Shown here: in pieces, positions 26,382 through 36,374 of the stretch
How the letters are laid out: every line of letters starts with the position of its first letter
Position numbering within the stretch: position 1 is the first letter of the stretch
Source of the DNA: Bifidobacteriaceae bacterium
GTDB taxonomy: Bacteria; Actinomycetota; Actinomycetes; Actinomycetales; WQXJ01
Direction of reading: 5' to 3'
Assembly (NCBI GenBank): GCA_031270825.1
Contig: JAISXH010000041.1
Span: forward strand, 85,017 to 149,016
DNA: 64,000 nucleotides
The notes under the pieces: generated by a model
Databases searched by the model: none
What the model was told of the DNA's origin: nothing
The model's input: the letters and a program-made list of their open reading frames with translations, nothing else
Position numbers and translations under genes: made by a program

Positions 26382-28538
26382 CTACCAGGCCGCCGCTAGC
26401 GTTGTCGGGACGTTGAACTGGCCAGGCCCCCGGCCGGGATACATCAGGACCCGTCGGGTCTCCTTGTGCAAGGCGACGATGTCGCTGAGCCGGTCTCCGG
26501 TCAGATCCGCTCCCGCGATCAGCTGCCAAGGCTGCCAGCCCGCGCCGACCTGTGTTTGCCCGGTCAGGCCGCCGCCGGCCTTCCCCTGGTGGTAATACAG
26601 GCCGCCGTCTGGCGCCAGGCCCAAGACATCGCCGATCTTGTCGCCGTCCATGTCGCCGAGGGGGTGTAGAGACCAGCCTTCCCAATTGCCTTCGAGGGCG
26701 ATCCGGCCCTTGAGGAACTGGCCCCGGCTGTTAGTCAGATAAAGGTACGCGCTGCCGGTGGCGCGGTCGACCGCTAACACGTCGCGATTGCCGTCGCCGT
26801 CCAGGTCCACCGTGGGATGCGCCTCCAGGGCGCCCCAACCCCCGCCGATCTGGCGCGCCCGGAAGCGGGCCAGGCCGTCATTGGCGTAGAGAGTGAGGTC
26901 GCCATTCGAATTGATCGACATCAGGTCGACGTGGCCGTCGCGGTCCCAGTCGCCTGGGGCCAGCAGCGTCAAGTTGGTCCAGCCGCCACCGATCTTCCTA
27001 GGCGTGCCCGGCTTCGAGGAACTCGCCATCGGAATTATGAACAGGTCGCCCACATTGTCCACGACCACCAGCTCGCCGCGCCCGTCCTTGTCCAGGTCCT
27101 CGCTCAGCACCACCTGTTGGAAGGGAGTCTTCGGCGGCACGTCTGGGACCACCGGCGAATAGGACCGGATGACGTCGAGTTTGGCATAGAGGTGCCTTCC
27201 TGGGCAGTCGGTCGAGTTGACGTCGCGGTGCCCGGCCACCACCGGTTTGGTCGGGCTGCCCGGAGCCGCCGAGTAGACCGTGTTGCCCCGCAATGAGGTC
27301 AGACCGGCCACACCCAACCGCCACGCCACCAGGCGCCCGGCCGCGTCCAAGGCGGCAACGCTGGGCTCAGCGGTGTCCATCGAACCCAAGAAGCAGACTC
27401 CGGTGGAACCCTTGTTGAAATTGGTGGCGTGCGCCCCGACCACGTTCCGTTCGGTCCCGCCCTGACGTCCCTCCCAGATGCCGCCGTACTTGTCCACCAC
27501 GAAGTTGTAGCCGATGTCGTCCCAGCCGTTGTTGCCCATGTGCCAGACTTGCACCGACCGGATGATGCCGGGAACCTGGGCCTGGCTGTAGTTGTTAGTG
27601 CCCGCTTGGTGGTGGATGATCGCGCCGACCAGCCTGGGCGCCAGCTCCGGTTGGCCCTTGGGCGTGTTGCCGGAGAAATTGGCCGGCGCCGCGTTCCACT
27701 GCGAACGCGGGTTGATGGTCGGCTTGGGGGCCAATGCCGTCAGCGCGCCTCCCAGCTTGGCGCCAGTGACAGCGGCTGTCGCTCGGGCGCCCCCCGGAAC
27801 CGAAGTTCCGGGCGAGGCGGCGTTCTTGGCGGCATCGGTCTGGCCGGCGGCCGCCGGGTCGGGATCTTGTTCGTCCGCGCTCAGCGGCACCACCGCCGGC
27901 ACCAGCCCGGCCGGCAGATCGGCGTCCGGTTCGGACAGGACCTGGATCTGGATCGCCGTGGCTCCCGCCACGACCAAAGGCTCGCTGCCGGCTCTTGCCC
28001 GCCGCCCCTCGGCGCTGTCTGGATCGGGGCCGTCGACCGCCTCAAGGTCGAACCATTCGGTCCACTCGTCATTTTGGTAGGCGCGGGCCAGCACCCGGCC
28101 GGGTTCCTCATCGCCTTCCCAGGTCACGCCGGCGACAGAGAACTCAGGCGTCGCCAGCGCGTCGGTGACCAGCACTGTCACTTCGCCGCCGGCCTGGTCC
28201 AGGCTCACTTCGGCCTCTCCGACCGGCGCGGCGTCCAATTCGGCCACGCCCTGGTGCTCGGAGAGGATCGCGGCCTCGCCGACTGGCGCCGCCGTCTCGG
28301 AAGGTTTGACCGCGATTGGCTCATCCGCCGCCGCGTCTAAGGCCTCGCTGACAGCCTCGGCCACAGCCTCCGGATCAACCGGGTCAGCCGCCGCCACAGC
28401 CGTCGGGACGTAGGCAACGGCACTGGCCGAGACGGCATCGGCGGCGCAGACGGGACCAGCCACCGCAGAACCGAGGGCAATTGCGAGGGCCGGGACGCCT
28501 TTCCAATACCGGACCGCGAAACCGCCGAGATTGTTCAT
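26382..28538 (-). CDS. secreted PGRP-type N-acetylmuramoyl-L-alanine amidase with FG-GAP repeats
   Basis: About 718 aa. The start is uncertain: ATG 28538 gives a clear signal peptide (VPALAIALGSAVAGPVCA), and GTG or TTG codons lie 9-12 bases further upstream. The amidase_2/PGRP domain lies near residues 270-440. Its Zn ligands are the first His of IIHHQAG (about 305), the His of AGHRDVN (about 433) and the Cys of DCPG. The C-terminal 240 residues are FG-GAP/VCBS repeats with DxDxDG Ca-type loops (DLDKDGRG, DWDRDGHV, DLDGDGNR, DMDGDKIG). It cuts the amide between MurNAc and the stem peptide, for cell-wall turnover or attack on other cells. The cysteine desulfurase gene lies 38 bases downstream. 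Confidence 0.88.
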   Translation of the reverse strand: MNNLGGFAVRYWKGVPALAIALGSAVAGPVCAADAVSASAVAYVPTAVAAADPVDPEAVAEAVSEALDAAADEPIAVKPSETAAPVGEAAILSEHQGVAELDAAPVGEAEVSLDQAGGEVTVLVTDALATPEFSVAGVTWEGDEEPGRVLARAYQNDEWTEWFDLEAVDGPDPDSAEGRRARAGSEPLVVAGATAIQIQVLSEPDADLPAGLVPAVVPLSADEQDPDPAAAGQTDAAKNAASPGTSVPGGARATAAVTGAKLGGALTALAPKPTINPRSQWNAAPANFSGNTPKGQPELAPRLVGAIIHHQAGTNNYSQAQVPGIIRSVQVWHMGNNGWDDIGYNFVVDKYGGIWEGRQGGTERNVVGAHATNFNKGSTGVCFLGSMDTAEPSVAALDAAGRLVAWRLGVAGLTSLRGNTVYSAAPGSPTKPVVAGHRDVNSTDCPGRHLYAKLDVIRSYSPVVPDVPPKTPFQQVVLSEDLDKDGRGELVVVDNVGDLFIIPMASSSKPGTPRKIGGGWTNLTLLAPGDWDRDGHVDLMSINSNGDLTLYANDGLARFRARQIGGGWGALEAHPTVDLDGDGNRDVLAVDRATGSAYLYLTNSRGQFLKGRIALEGNWEGWSLHPLGDMDGDKIGDVLGLAPDGGLYYHQGKAGGGLTGQTQVGAGWQPWQLIAGADLTGDRLSDIVALHKETRRVLMYPGRGPGQFNVPTTLAAAW

Positions 28539-28693
28539 TTGGACCACCAAATCCTTCGGTTGCAGGGAAGAGAGTAGGTGCGCAACCGCTGTCTATTAGA
28601 CCACGAAGCCCACCGAGCACAAGGTTCCTGCCTGCGGATGTCGCCAGGCGGCGGCGGTTTGGCCTGCCGGGCTGGCTGGGGCAAGCTTGTCTT

Positions 28694-30946
28694 GTGACCT
28701 TTGCCAGCGCCGCCAGAGCCGAGCCGCTGCGTTTCCCCCGCGACCAGGTTCCCGGCGTCCGCTTGGCCGGCGACGGGATCGATGTCGCCGTGTTCGCGGC
28801 TCACGCGACTGGAGTCGAGCTGTGTTTGATCGACGCCCCGCACACCCTCCAACAGACTGAACGGCGGTTCGCTCTGGCCGGGCCGAGCAACGGTTTGTTT
28901 CACGGGCACATCCCCGGGGTCGGCGTCGGCCAGCGTTACGGCTTCAGGGCCGATGGGCCGTGGGATCCGTCGGCTGGCCATCTTTACAATCCGAACAAGC
29001 TGTTGCTCGACCCGTATGGGCGCGGTCTGGACGGACAACCGGTGCTGTCGCCGGCCCTGCATGCCCACCAGACCGGCCCGAATCTCGGTCCGTCAGTCAC
29101 CCCGTGGCAGCCAGATCAGCGCGATTCGGCGCCCTACATGGCCTATTCGGTCGTGGCCGAAGGGGCTTTCGACTGGGGCGGGGTGGCCAGGCCGAACACT
29201 CCCTGGCGCCAGACCGTGATCATGGAGGGCCACGTGCGCGGCATGACCATGCTGCGTGAGGATATCCCCGCCGATTTACGCGGCACTTACGCCGGATTGG
29301 CCCACCCGGCTTCGATTCGCCATCTCAAGTCGCTTGGCATAACCGCCGTCGAACTCTTGCCGATTCACGCCTGCATGACCGAGCCGCACCTGGCCGAACA
29401 GGGGATGTCGAACTACTGGGGGTATTCGACGCTGTCGTTTTTCACGCCCAACCCGGCTTACGCCACCGCCGCCTCGCGGCGCCAGGGAACGGAAGCCATC
29501 AGCCGCGAATTGAAAGGCATGGTGTCGCTGTTGCACCAGGCCGGCATCGAGGTGTTCCTCGACGTGGTCTACAACCACACCTGCGAAGTCGGCATGGGCG
29601 GACCGACCGTCTGCTGGCGCGGCCTCGACAACCTGGCTTGGTATCTGCACGACGGGTCGGTCCCGGCCCGCTACGCCGATGTCACCGGCACCGGCAACAC
29701 TCTCGATTTCAGGCGTGCCAACACCGTCGGGATGGCTCTCGACTCATTGCGGTATTGGGCGGCCGATTATCAAATCGACGGCTTCCGCTACGACCTGGCC
29801 GTGACGCTGGCCCGCGGCTACTCCGGATTCGACTCCGACCATCCTTTCTTGGTGGGCTTGCGCACCGACCCGGTGTTGCGGCAGGTCAAACACATCGCGG
29901 AGCCGTGGGATCTTGGGCCCGGCGGCTGGCAGACCGGCTCGTTCCCAGTGCCGATCACGGCCTGGAACGACGCCTTCAGAGGGGACGTGCGCTCATTCTG
30001 GCTGTCCGGTCCCAAGGAGATGTCCGCCGGCCGCATCCCGCCGTCCCCGCGCGATCTGGCCACGCGCCTGTCCGGCAGCGCCGATCTGTTCTCGCGTTCC
30101 GACCCGATGGGCGATCACGGCCCGGTCGGGTCGATCAACTTCGTCACCGCCCATGACGGTTTCACCATGCGCGATCTGGTCTGCTTCGACCACAAACACA
30201 ACCAGGCCAACGGCGAGAACAATCAGGACGGCACCGACGACAACCGCTCCTGGAACCACGGCACCGAGGGTCTGATAGTGGACTCGGGCGTCGGCGGAGT
30301 GGCCGGCTCAGAACTGGGCTTGGACGCCATCGCCTCCCTGCGCCAGCGTTCGATCCGAAACCTGTTCGCGGTCCTGGCTTTCTCCGCCGGAGTGCCCATG
30401 TACTGCGCCGGCGACGAGTTCGGCCGCACCCAATGGGGCAATAACAACGCCTACTGCCAGGACGGTCCGATCTCCTGGTTGGATTGGGAATTGGGGCCCT
30501 GGCAGCGTGATCTGTTGGCCACCGTGGGCTTCCTGTTCGCTTTGCGCCGGAGCCACACCTCGCTTCGGCCGCCGGTCTACCGGAACGGCGCGGTCACCGC
30601 CGACGGTCTGCCGGACCTGGGTTGGTTCTCCTTCGATGGCGTCCCGGTCAGCGCCGCCCAATGGCATGACTCCTCATTTCGCAAGGTCCAGATGCTGCGC
30701 CACAACCCGTCGCCCGCCGCCCACGACGCCTTGCTCTTGATCAACGGTGATCTCGACGGGAGCGATTGCCTCTTGGCGCCCGCCAAGCCCGGCGCCAGCT
30801 GGGAGCTGATTTGGGACTCGATCTGGGATGTGCCGGATGATCGGGCTCTTTCGGACGGTCTCGAGGGCCCGCTGGAGGCCGAGGGCGGCGAATCGGTGCC
30901 GGTCCACTTGCTATCAACCCGCCTGTATCTCTCCAAGCCCGTCTGA
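28694..30946 (+). CDS. glgX: glycogen debranching enzyme (isoamylase type)
   Basis: 750 aa from GTG 28694; the upstream extension is non-coding-like and no strong ribosome-binding site is seen. The N-terminal CBM48-type beta domain is followed by a GH13 barrel: region I DVVYNHT (about 289), region II GFRYDLAVT with the nucleophile Asp (about 365), region III IAEPWD with the acid/base Glu (about 402), region IV TAHDGFT (about 486). The pattern EPWDLGPGGWQTG and the ENNQDGTDDNRSWNHG stretch are typical of GlgX/TreX. It hydrolyses alpha-1,6 branches left by phosphorylase. It faces the glgP gene tail to tail. Confidence 0.95.
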   Translation: MTFASAARAEPLRFPRDQVPGVRLAGDGIDVAVFAAHATGVELCLIDAPHTLQQTERRFALAGPSNGLFHGHIPGVGVGQRYGFRADGPWDPSAGHLYNPNKLLLDPYGRGLDGQPVLSPALHAHQTGPNLGPSVTPWQPDQRDSAPYMAYSVVAEGAFDWGGVARPNTPWRQTVIMEGHVRGMTMLREDIPADLRGTYAGLAHPASIRHLKSLGITAVELLPIHACMTEPHLAEQGMSNYWGYSTLSFFTPNPAYATAASRRQGTEAISRELKGMVSLLHQAGIEVFLDVVYNHTCEVGMGGPTVCWRGLDNLAWYLHDGSVPARYADVTGTGNTLDFRRANTVGMALDSLRYWAADYQIDGFRYDLAVTLARGYSGFDSDHPFLVGLRTDPVLRQVKHIAEPWDLGPGGWQTGSFPVPITAWNDAFRGDVRSFWLSGPKEMSAGRIPPSPRDLATRLSGSADLFSRSDPMGDHGPVGSINFVTAHDGFTMRDLVCFDHKHNQANGENNQDGTDDNRSWNHGTEGLIVDSGVGGVAGSELGLDAIASLRQRSIRNLFAVLAFSAGVPMYCAGDEFGRTQWGNNNAYCQDGPISWLDWELGPWQRDLLATVGFLFALRRSHTSLRPPVYRNGAVTADGLPDLGWFSFDGVPVSAAQWHDSSFRKVQMLRHNPSPAAHDALLLINGDLDGSDCLLAPAKPGASWELIWDSIWDVPDDRALSDGLEGPLEAEGGESVPVHLLSTRLYLSKPV

Positions 30947-31089
30947 TGCCGGTATCCGGTGCAACCCAACCGGATTGCCCAGACCCGGATGGACTTGATC
31001 CCCCTGTGACCAGCGCCGGGTCTGCTCTGGCCGCCGCCTCGACCGCCGCCCCGGCCAGCTAGACCGGCCAGCTGGACCGGCCGCCCCGA

Positions 31090-33660
31090 TCAGGCCGACG
31101 CGATCAAGCCCAAGTCGGCTGAAGTGACCAGCAGGGGATTCTTGGGCACGGCCCTGACCGTGTAACCGAACGGTCCAGACCGCCCTAGCGACACGCTGCC
31201 GGTGAAGACCGCCCGGCCATGGCTGTCGGTCTCAAGCTGCCTCAAGGATTCGATCTTGTAGCCGGTCTTGAGGTTGTCCGCCTCGGTGGCATGGCCGTAG
31301 ACGACTTGGACGTCGACATCGGCGGAAGTCAAGCCGGCCAACGAGAGGTGGGCGGTGATCGCGATGACGTCCCCCACGTAGGCGACATCCGCCACCCCGC
31401 CGGAATCCACGTGCTCCACGCGCAGGGACGGCCAAGCCGCCCGCACCTTCGCCTTCCAGGCCGCCAGGTCCTTCGCGCCGGCCAACGAATCCGCCGCCAG
31501 CCGGCGGCCCAGTGCCGCCGCCGGCGCGTAGAGCCGTTCGACGTATTCCGCCACCATGCGTGTGGCCTGCACTTTTGGACCCAAAGTGGCCAGCGTGTGG
31601 CGGACCATCTCCAGCCAGGTGACCGGCAGGCCGCGATTGTCTTTAGCGTAGAAGCGGGGGGCCACCTGCTTTTCGATCAGGTCGTAGAGGGCGGCGGCCT
31701 CCAAATCGTCCCGGCGTGACGGGTCTTGGACGCCGTCGGCGGTGGGGATGGCCCAGCCGTTCTGGGCGTCATACCATTCGTCCCACCAGCCGTCCAGGAT
31801 CGACAGGTTGAGGGCGCCGTTGATGGCCGCCTTCATCCCGGAAGTGCCGCAAGCCTCCAGCGGCCGCAGCGGATTGTTCAGCCAAACATCGCAACCCGGG
31901 AACAGGCTCTCCGCCAGATCCATGTCGTAGTTGGGCAGGAACACGATCCGACCGCGCACGTCCGGATCGTCGGTGAAACGCACCAGTTCTTGGATGAGCG
32001 ACTTGCCCTGCTCGTCGGCCGGATGCGACTTGCCCGCGATCACCAACTGGATGGGTCGGTCCGGATCGGTCAGCAACGCCTTCAGCCGGACGGGGTCCCG
32101 CAGCATCAGAGTCAAGCGCTTGTAGGTGGGAACCCGTCGGGCGAAGCCGATGGTCAGGACATCGGCCGAGAGAGCCGAGTCGATCCAACCCAACTCCGCC
32201 GGCGAGGCGCCCCGTTTCTTGTAGGAGGCGCGCAAACGTCGGCGGGCCTCATCGACCAATCGCGCCCGCGAGGCCCGGCGCAGGTCCCACAGAGTCTGGT
32301 CGGAAACCAGATCCGGGTCCTCCCAACCTTCTGAGCCCTGCGCGTCCGGCCCTTCGCCGATGCGCAGCGTCTCCAGGCCGCCGTAGGTCCGGTCCAGCCA
32401 GGTCGGCGAATGGACGCCATTGGTGACCGAGGTGATGGGAACCTCGTCGTGGTCGAAGCCCGGCCACAGGCCGGCGAACATCGCCCGTGAGACCTTCCCG
32501 TGCAGCACCGACACGCCGTTGGCCCGCCCGCCCAGTCTCAGGCCCATCACCGCCATGTTGAAGACGGCCGGGTCGCCGCCTTGGTAGTCCTCCCGGCCCA
32601 GCGCCAGGATCTTATCGACCTCCACTCCCGGGGTGGCCAGATCGCCGCTGAAGTACTTCGCCACCAGGCCGGCGTCGAAGCGGTCGATCCCGGCCGGCAC
32701 AGGCGTGTGGGTGGTGAAGACGGTCGAGCCGCGCGCCGCCTCCAGGCCCGCGTCGAAGGTCAGGCCGTCCGCCACATACTCCTTGATCCGCTCAATGCCG
32801 AGGAACCCGGCGTGGCCTTCGTTGGTGTGGAACACCTCTGGGGCGGGCGTGCCAGTCAGGCGGGAATAGGCCCGCAGGGCTTTGACGCCGCCCATGCCCA
32901 GCAGCAACTCTTGCAGCAACCGATGCTCGCCGGTCCCGCCGTACAGGCGGTCGGTGACCGTCCGGGCGGCCTGGTCGTTGGCCGGGATGTTGGAATCCAG
33001 CAAGAGCAAGGGCACGCGCCCCACTTGGGCTCTGAGCACATGAGCGCCCAGCGACCGCCCGCCCGGCAGCGGCAACGAGATGACCACCGGCCGGCCGTCG
33101 CTTTCGCGCAGCAGGGACAGCGGCAGTCCGTCTGGATCCAACACCGGATAGGTCTCCGATTGCCACCCGTCCCTGGTCAGCGACTGTTTGAAGTAGCCGG
33201 ATTGGTAGAACAGACCCACTCCCACTATCGGCACGCCCAGGTCCGAGGCGGCCTTCAGGTGGTCTCCGGCCAGGATGCCCAGACCGCCGGAGTACTGCGG
33301 CAGCACCGCGGTGATGCCGAATTCGGGCGAGAAATACGCGATCGACTGCGGCGCGTCCGGACCCAGGCCCTGGTACCAGCGCGGCTCTTCGGTGTAGCGG
33401 GCCAGGTCGGCGGCGGCGGCTTGGACTTGGTCGACAAACGAGGCCTGCCCGGCCAATTCAGCCAAGCGGTCCGGCTCCAGGGCGCCCAACAATTGCACCG
33501 GGTCGCCGTGGACGGAGCGCCAGATCTCGGGCGCGATTGATTCGAATAGGTCGCGGGTGGGCCCGTGCCAGGACCAGCGCAGGTTGTTGGCCAAGCCATC
33601 CAGGGCGGCGATTGATTCAGGTAGGACGGTCCGGACGGTGAATCGACGTATCACTCTCAC
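31090..33660 (-). CDS. glgP: alpha-glucan (glycogen) phosphorylase
   Basis: 856 aa from GTG 33660. This start is chosen because a TAGGCT box ends seven bases upstream, giving a leaderless mRNA; the frame upstream does not look coding. It belongs to the shorter bacterial/archaeal alpha-glucan phosphorylase group: the start ALDGLANNLRWSW, HTPVPAGIDRF and the PLP lysine site GTSGMKAAINGALN (near residue 609) are clear. It releases glucose-1-phosphate, and related actinobacterial enzymes also release maltose-1-phosphate units for GlgE. The glgE gene starts about 200 bases away on the other strand, so the two share a promoter region. Confidence 0.94.
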   Translation of the reverse strand: MRVIRRFTVRTVLPESIAALDGLANNLRWSWHGPTRDLFESIAPEIWRSVHGDPVQLLGALEPDRLAELAGQASFVDQVQAAAADLARYTEEPRWYQGLGPDAPQSIAYFSPEFGITAVLPQYSGGLGILAGDHLKAASDLGVPIVGVGLFYQSGYFKQSLTRDGWQSETYPVLDPDGLPLSLLRESDGRPVVISLPLPGGRSLGAHVLRAQVGRVPLLLLDSNIPANDQAARTVTDRLYGGTGEHRLLQELLLGMGGVKALRAYSRLTGTPAPEVFHTNEGHAGFLGIERIKEYVADGLTFDAGLEAARGSTVFTTHTPVPAGIDRFDAGLVAKYFSGDLATPGVEVDKILALGREDYQGGDPAVFNMAVMGLRLGGRANGVSVLHGKVSRAMFAGLWPGFDHDEVPITSVTNGVHSPTWLDRTYGGLETLRIGEGPDAQGSEGWEDPDLVSDQTLWDLRRASRARLVDEARRRLRASYKKRGASPAELGWIDSALSADVLTIGFARRVPTYKRLTLMLRDPVRLKALLTDPDRPIQLVIAGKSHPADEQGKSLIQELVRFTDDPDVRGRIVFLPNYDMDLAESLFPGCDVWLNNPLRPLEACGTSGMKAAINGALNLSILDGWWDEWYDAQNGWAIPTADGVQDPSRRDDLEAAALYDLIEKQVAPRFYAKDNRGLPVTWLEMVRHTLATLGPKVQATRMVAEYVERLYAPAAALGRRLAADSLAGAKDLAAWKAKVRAAWPSLRVEHVDSGGVADVAYVGDVIAITAHLSLAGLTSADVDVQVVYGHATEADNLKTGYKIESLRQLETDSHGRAVFTGSVSLGRSGPFGYTVRAVPKNPLLVTSADLGLIASA

Positions 33661-33667
33661 CCGCGTG

Positions 33668-33673
33668 AGCCTA
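33668..33673 (-). promoter_or_regulatory. candidate -10 box of glgP (leaderless)
   Basis: TAGGCT on the minus strand, seven bases before the GTG at 33660. No good -35 element is visible at 17 bases. The same hexamer precedes other genes in this window. Confidence 0.5.
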
Positions 33674-33847
33674 CCGTGATTTCCGCAAGGGACGTAGGTC
33701 TCACTTCCCCATTGGTCCCGGCCCCGCCGGTTTACTATCCCGCGGCCTGTCCGATGCCGACCGCCCAGCCACGCTCCCTCCTCGCGAACCGCCGGGCGCA
33801 TCGGCGAACCTCGGCCATGGGTGGAACACGCCGGTGCTGGTCTGCCT

Positions 33848-33853
33848 TACGGT
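33848..33853 (+). promoter_or_regulatory. candidate -10 box of glgE (leaderless)
   Basis: TACGGT lies seven bases before the GTG at 33861, and no ribosome-binding site precedes that GTG. The arrangement mirrors glgP on the other strand. Confidence 0.4.
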
Positions 33854-33860
33854 AGATCGG

Positions 33861-36227
33861 GTGAACCCAAGCCAGGCCAAGCCGCCATCACGTTCCCCCA
33901 AGCCCAACCCCGACCCCAACCCCGCCCCAGCGCCCGTCCGAGCGTCCGTCCCCGTCCCAGCGCCCAGCCCCGACCCAGCGCCCGCCCGAGCGTCCGTCCC
34001 CGTCCCAGCGCCCAGCCCCGACCCCAACCCGGTCCCCGTCCCGGAGCCCGTCCCCGTTCCAGCGGCCGCCCCCGCCAAGGAGACCCGCAGCCGGGTCCCC
34101 CAGGCCACCGCCTTCGCGGGGATCGGCCGTGTCGCCGTCCTCGATGTCGGTCCGGTGGCCGAAGGCGGCCGTTGGTCTGCCCGAGCGGTGCCGGGTGAAG
34201 CCGTGCCGATCACGGCCACAGTCTTCAAAGACGGACACGGCGCCGTCGGGGCCACCGCCGTGTTGGTCGGCCCGGACGGCGCCGATCATTCGCGGGCCCC
34301 CATGCGCCTGGCCAACCAAGGCCTGGCCCGCTTCGAGGGTCGCCTGGCGCCCGATGCCGAGGGCGAATGGTCGTTCAGAGTCGAAGGCTGGTCTGACCCG
34401 TTCGCCACCTGGCGCCATGACGCCGAGATCAAGATCCCCGCCGGCCAGGACGTCGAGACGGTTCTCGAAGAGGGCGCCCTGATCATGGACCGGGCCGCCC
34501 TTCGCCCGACCGCCGCCAGCCCCGCCGAGCCGACCAGCCCCGCTGAGCCGACCAGCCCCGCCGGGCCGACCAGCTCCGCCGAGCCGACCAGTTCCGCCGA
34601 GCCGACCAGCCCCGCCGGCGCCACCGACCAGGGGCTTTTCGCCCAGGCCGCCGCCCGCCTGCGCGACCAATCACGCCCTCCGGCCGAACGCCTGGCCGCA
34701 GCCGCCGAGGGAACCATCCCCGCCCTGTTGGCGGCCAATCCGCTCCGCGACCAAGTGACCAAATCAGCGGCCTATCGCCTGTCAGTTGGGCGCGAACGCG
34801 CCTTGGTCGGCAACTGGTACGAGATTTTCCCCAGGTCGATTGGGGCCTATTTCTCGGCCCAGCGGGGCTGGGTCTCAGGCACTCTACGGACCTGCGCGGA
34901 CGGCATCGGGCGAATCGCGGCCATGGGCTTCGACGTGCTCTACCTGACGCCTGTGCATCCGATCGGCCACACCTTCCGCAAGGGTCGCAACAACGCCCTC
35001 AAAGCCCAGCCAGGGGACCCCGGCTCGCCTTACGCCATCGGCTCCGAGGCGGGCGGCCACGACTCGATCCACCCCGACCTGGGCGATTTCGACGATTTCG
35101 ACCACCTCGTGGCCACGGCCCGCGATCTGGGCATGGAGGTGGCGATGGACTTGGCGCTGCAATGCTCGCCGGACCATCCCTGGGTCAAAGAGCACCCGGA
35201 GTGGTTCACCCATCGCCCCGACGGGACCATCGCCTACGCCGAGAACCCGCCCAAGAAATACCAGGACATCTATCCACTCAACTTCGACCATGACCCGGAG
35301 GGCATCTACCAGGAGATCCTCAGGATCGTGCGGCTGTGGATCGCCCATGGGGTGACGATCTTCCGGGTCGACAATCCACACACCAAGCCGCTGCCTTTCT
35401 GGGAGCGGCTGATCGCGCAGATCGCCCAGGAGGCGCCCGACGTGGTCTTCCTGGCTGAAGCCTTCACCCGGCCGCCGATGATGCGCGCCCTGGCCCTGAT
35501 CGGCTTCCACCAGTCCTACACCTACTTCGCCTGGCGCAACTCCAAAGAAGAGGTGCTCGATTACCTGCGCGAACTGGCTGGGCCGGAGGGCTCCTTCCTG
35601 CGACCGGCGATTTGGCCGACAACCCACGACATCTTGACGCCGTACATGCAGCACGGCGGCGTCAACGCCTTCAAAATCCGCGCCATCTTAGCCGCCACCT
35701 ACGCCCCCACCTGGGGCATCTATTCGGGCTACGAGTTGGCGGAGCATGTCGCCAGGCCGGGCAGCGAAGAGCAGTTGGACAATGAGAAATACGAATACAA
35801 GGTCCGCGACTACGCCTCGCCCCGGGCGGTGTTCATGGCTGGGCTGCTCGGCCAGCTGAACGCCATTCGAGCCAGCCACCTGGCCTTGCGCCGCCTGCAC
35901 AACGTCACCGTCCACCCCACCTCGGACGATTCGGTGGTCGCCTATTCCCGCCGCGTCGACCCGGAGCACGCCCCCGACGGGCGCCCCGACACCGTCCTGG
36001 TGGTCCTCAACTTGGACCCTTTCAACGTCCGCGAGTCTTTCATCCAGTTGGATTTGGCGGCGTTGGGTTTGCAAGACCAGGCCGCCGATGCCGCCGGGCC
36101 GGTTTTCCAAGCCCACGACCTGTTGTCGGGCCAGATCTACCAGTGGGGCGCCCGGCCTTTCGTGCGGCTCGACCCGCACGCGCTGCCGGGCCACGTCATC
36201 CACGTCCAGCCGCTCGATCCGGCCTGA
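33861..36227 (+). CDS. glgE: alpha-1,4-glucan:maltose-1-phosphate maltosyltransferase
   Basis: 788 aa from GTG 33861. It adds maltose from maltose-1-phosphate to glucan chains. GH13_3 features are clear: the WYEIFPRS start of the barrel, HPEWF.HRPDGTI.YAENPPKKYQDIYP, the nucleophile Asp in FRVDNPHTK (about 503), the acid/base Glu in FLAEAF (about 530) and the Asp in THDILT (about 588). Residues 1-75 are a Pro/Ser/Val-rich extension with a 48-bp nucleotide repeat (33939-33976 and 33987-34024). A second AEPTSP repeat linker lies near 215-255. The treS and pep2/mak genes that usually supply maltose-1-phosphate are not in this window. Confidence 0.95.
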   Translation: MNPSQAKPPSRSPKPNPDPNPAPAPVRASVPVPAPSPDPAPARASVPVPAPSPDPNPVPVPEPVPVPAAAPAKETRSRVPQATAFAGIGRVAVLDVGPVAEGGRWSARAVPGEAVPITATVFKDGHGAVGATAVLVGPDGADHSRAPMRLANQGLARFEGRLAPDAEGEWSFRVEGWSDPFATWRHDAEIKIPAGQDVETVLEEGALIMDRAALRPTAASPAEPTSPAEPTSPAGPTSSAEPTSSAEPTSPAGATDQGLFAQAAARLRDQSRPPAERLAAAAEGTIPALLAANPLRDQVTKSAAYRLSVGRERALVGNWYEIFPRSIGAYFSAQRGWVSGTLRTCADGIGRIAAMGFDVLYLTPVHPIGHTFRKGRNNALKAQPGDPGSPYAIGSEAGGHDSIHPDLGDFDDFDHLVATARDLGMEVAMDLALQCSPDHPWVKEHPEWFTHRPDGTIAYAENPPKKYQDIYPLNFDHDPEGIYQEILRIVRLWIAHGVTIFRVDNPHTKPLPFWERLIAQIAQEAPDVVFLAEAFTRPPMMRALALIGFHQSYTYFAWRNSKEEVLDYLRELAGPEGSFLRPAIWPTTHDILTPYMQHGGVNAFKIRAILAATYAPTWGIYSGYELAEHVARPGSEEQLDNEKYEYKVRDYASPRAVFMAGLLGQLNAIRASHLALRRLHNVTVHPTSDDSVVAYSRRVDPEHAPDGRPDTVLVVLNLDPFNVRESFIQLDLAALGLQDQAADAAGPVFQAHDLLSGQIYQWGARPFVRLDPHALPGHVIHVQPLDPA

Positions 36228-36244
36228 TCACGTTGGTCTGACGA

Positions 36245-36370
36245 CCTAAGAAACCGGTGAGCAAACCGGTTTCCTAGGCCGAAGCGGCCTTGGCCTTCCG
36301 CGTTTTAGCTGGTCAGCGTTCCGCTGCCCTGCGTCAACACGGTCGGAGCGTGGTTGCTCATCACGCTCCT
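36245..36370 (-). repeat. twin-hairpin repeat R, copy 1 (reverse orientation)
   Basis: This copy lies between the 3' ends of the convergent glgE and glgB genes. Read on the minus strand it has hairpin 1 (arms 36345-36352 and 36362-36369), the conserved core containing GACCGTGTTGACGCA (36344-36330) and ACGCTGACCAGC, and hairpin 2 (arms 36245-36257 and 36266-36278 with one mismatch and an 8-base loop). See also copies at 52112 and 63824. Confidence 0.85.
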
Positions 36371-36374
36371 AGGG

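Noticed and set aside
33661..33801. Upstream extension of glycogen phosphorylase
   Set aside because: The extension is Arg/Gly-rich, unlike the family, and includes a -10 box directly before GTG 33660.
36245..36370. Reading the twin-hairpin repeat simply as a bidirectional terminator of glgE and glgB
   Set aside because: The core between hairpins is conserved in three unrelated places and there is no U-run; termination may be a side effect but does not explain the conservation.
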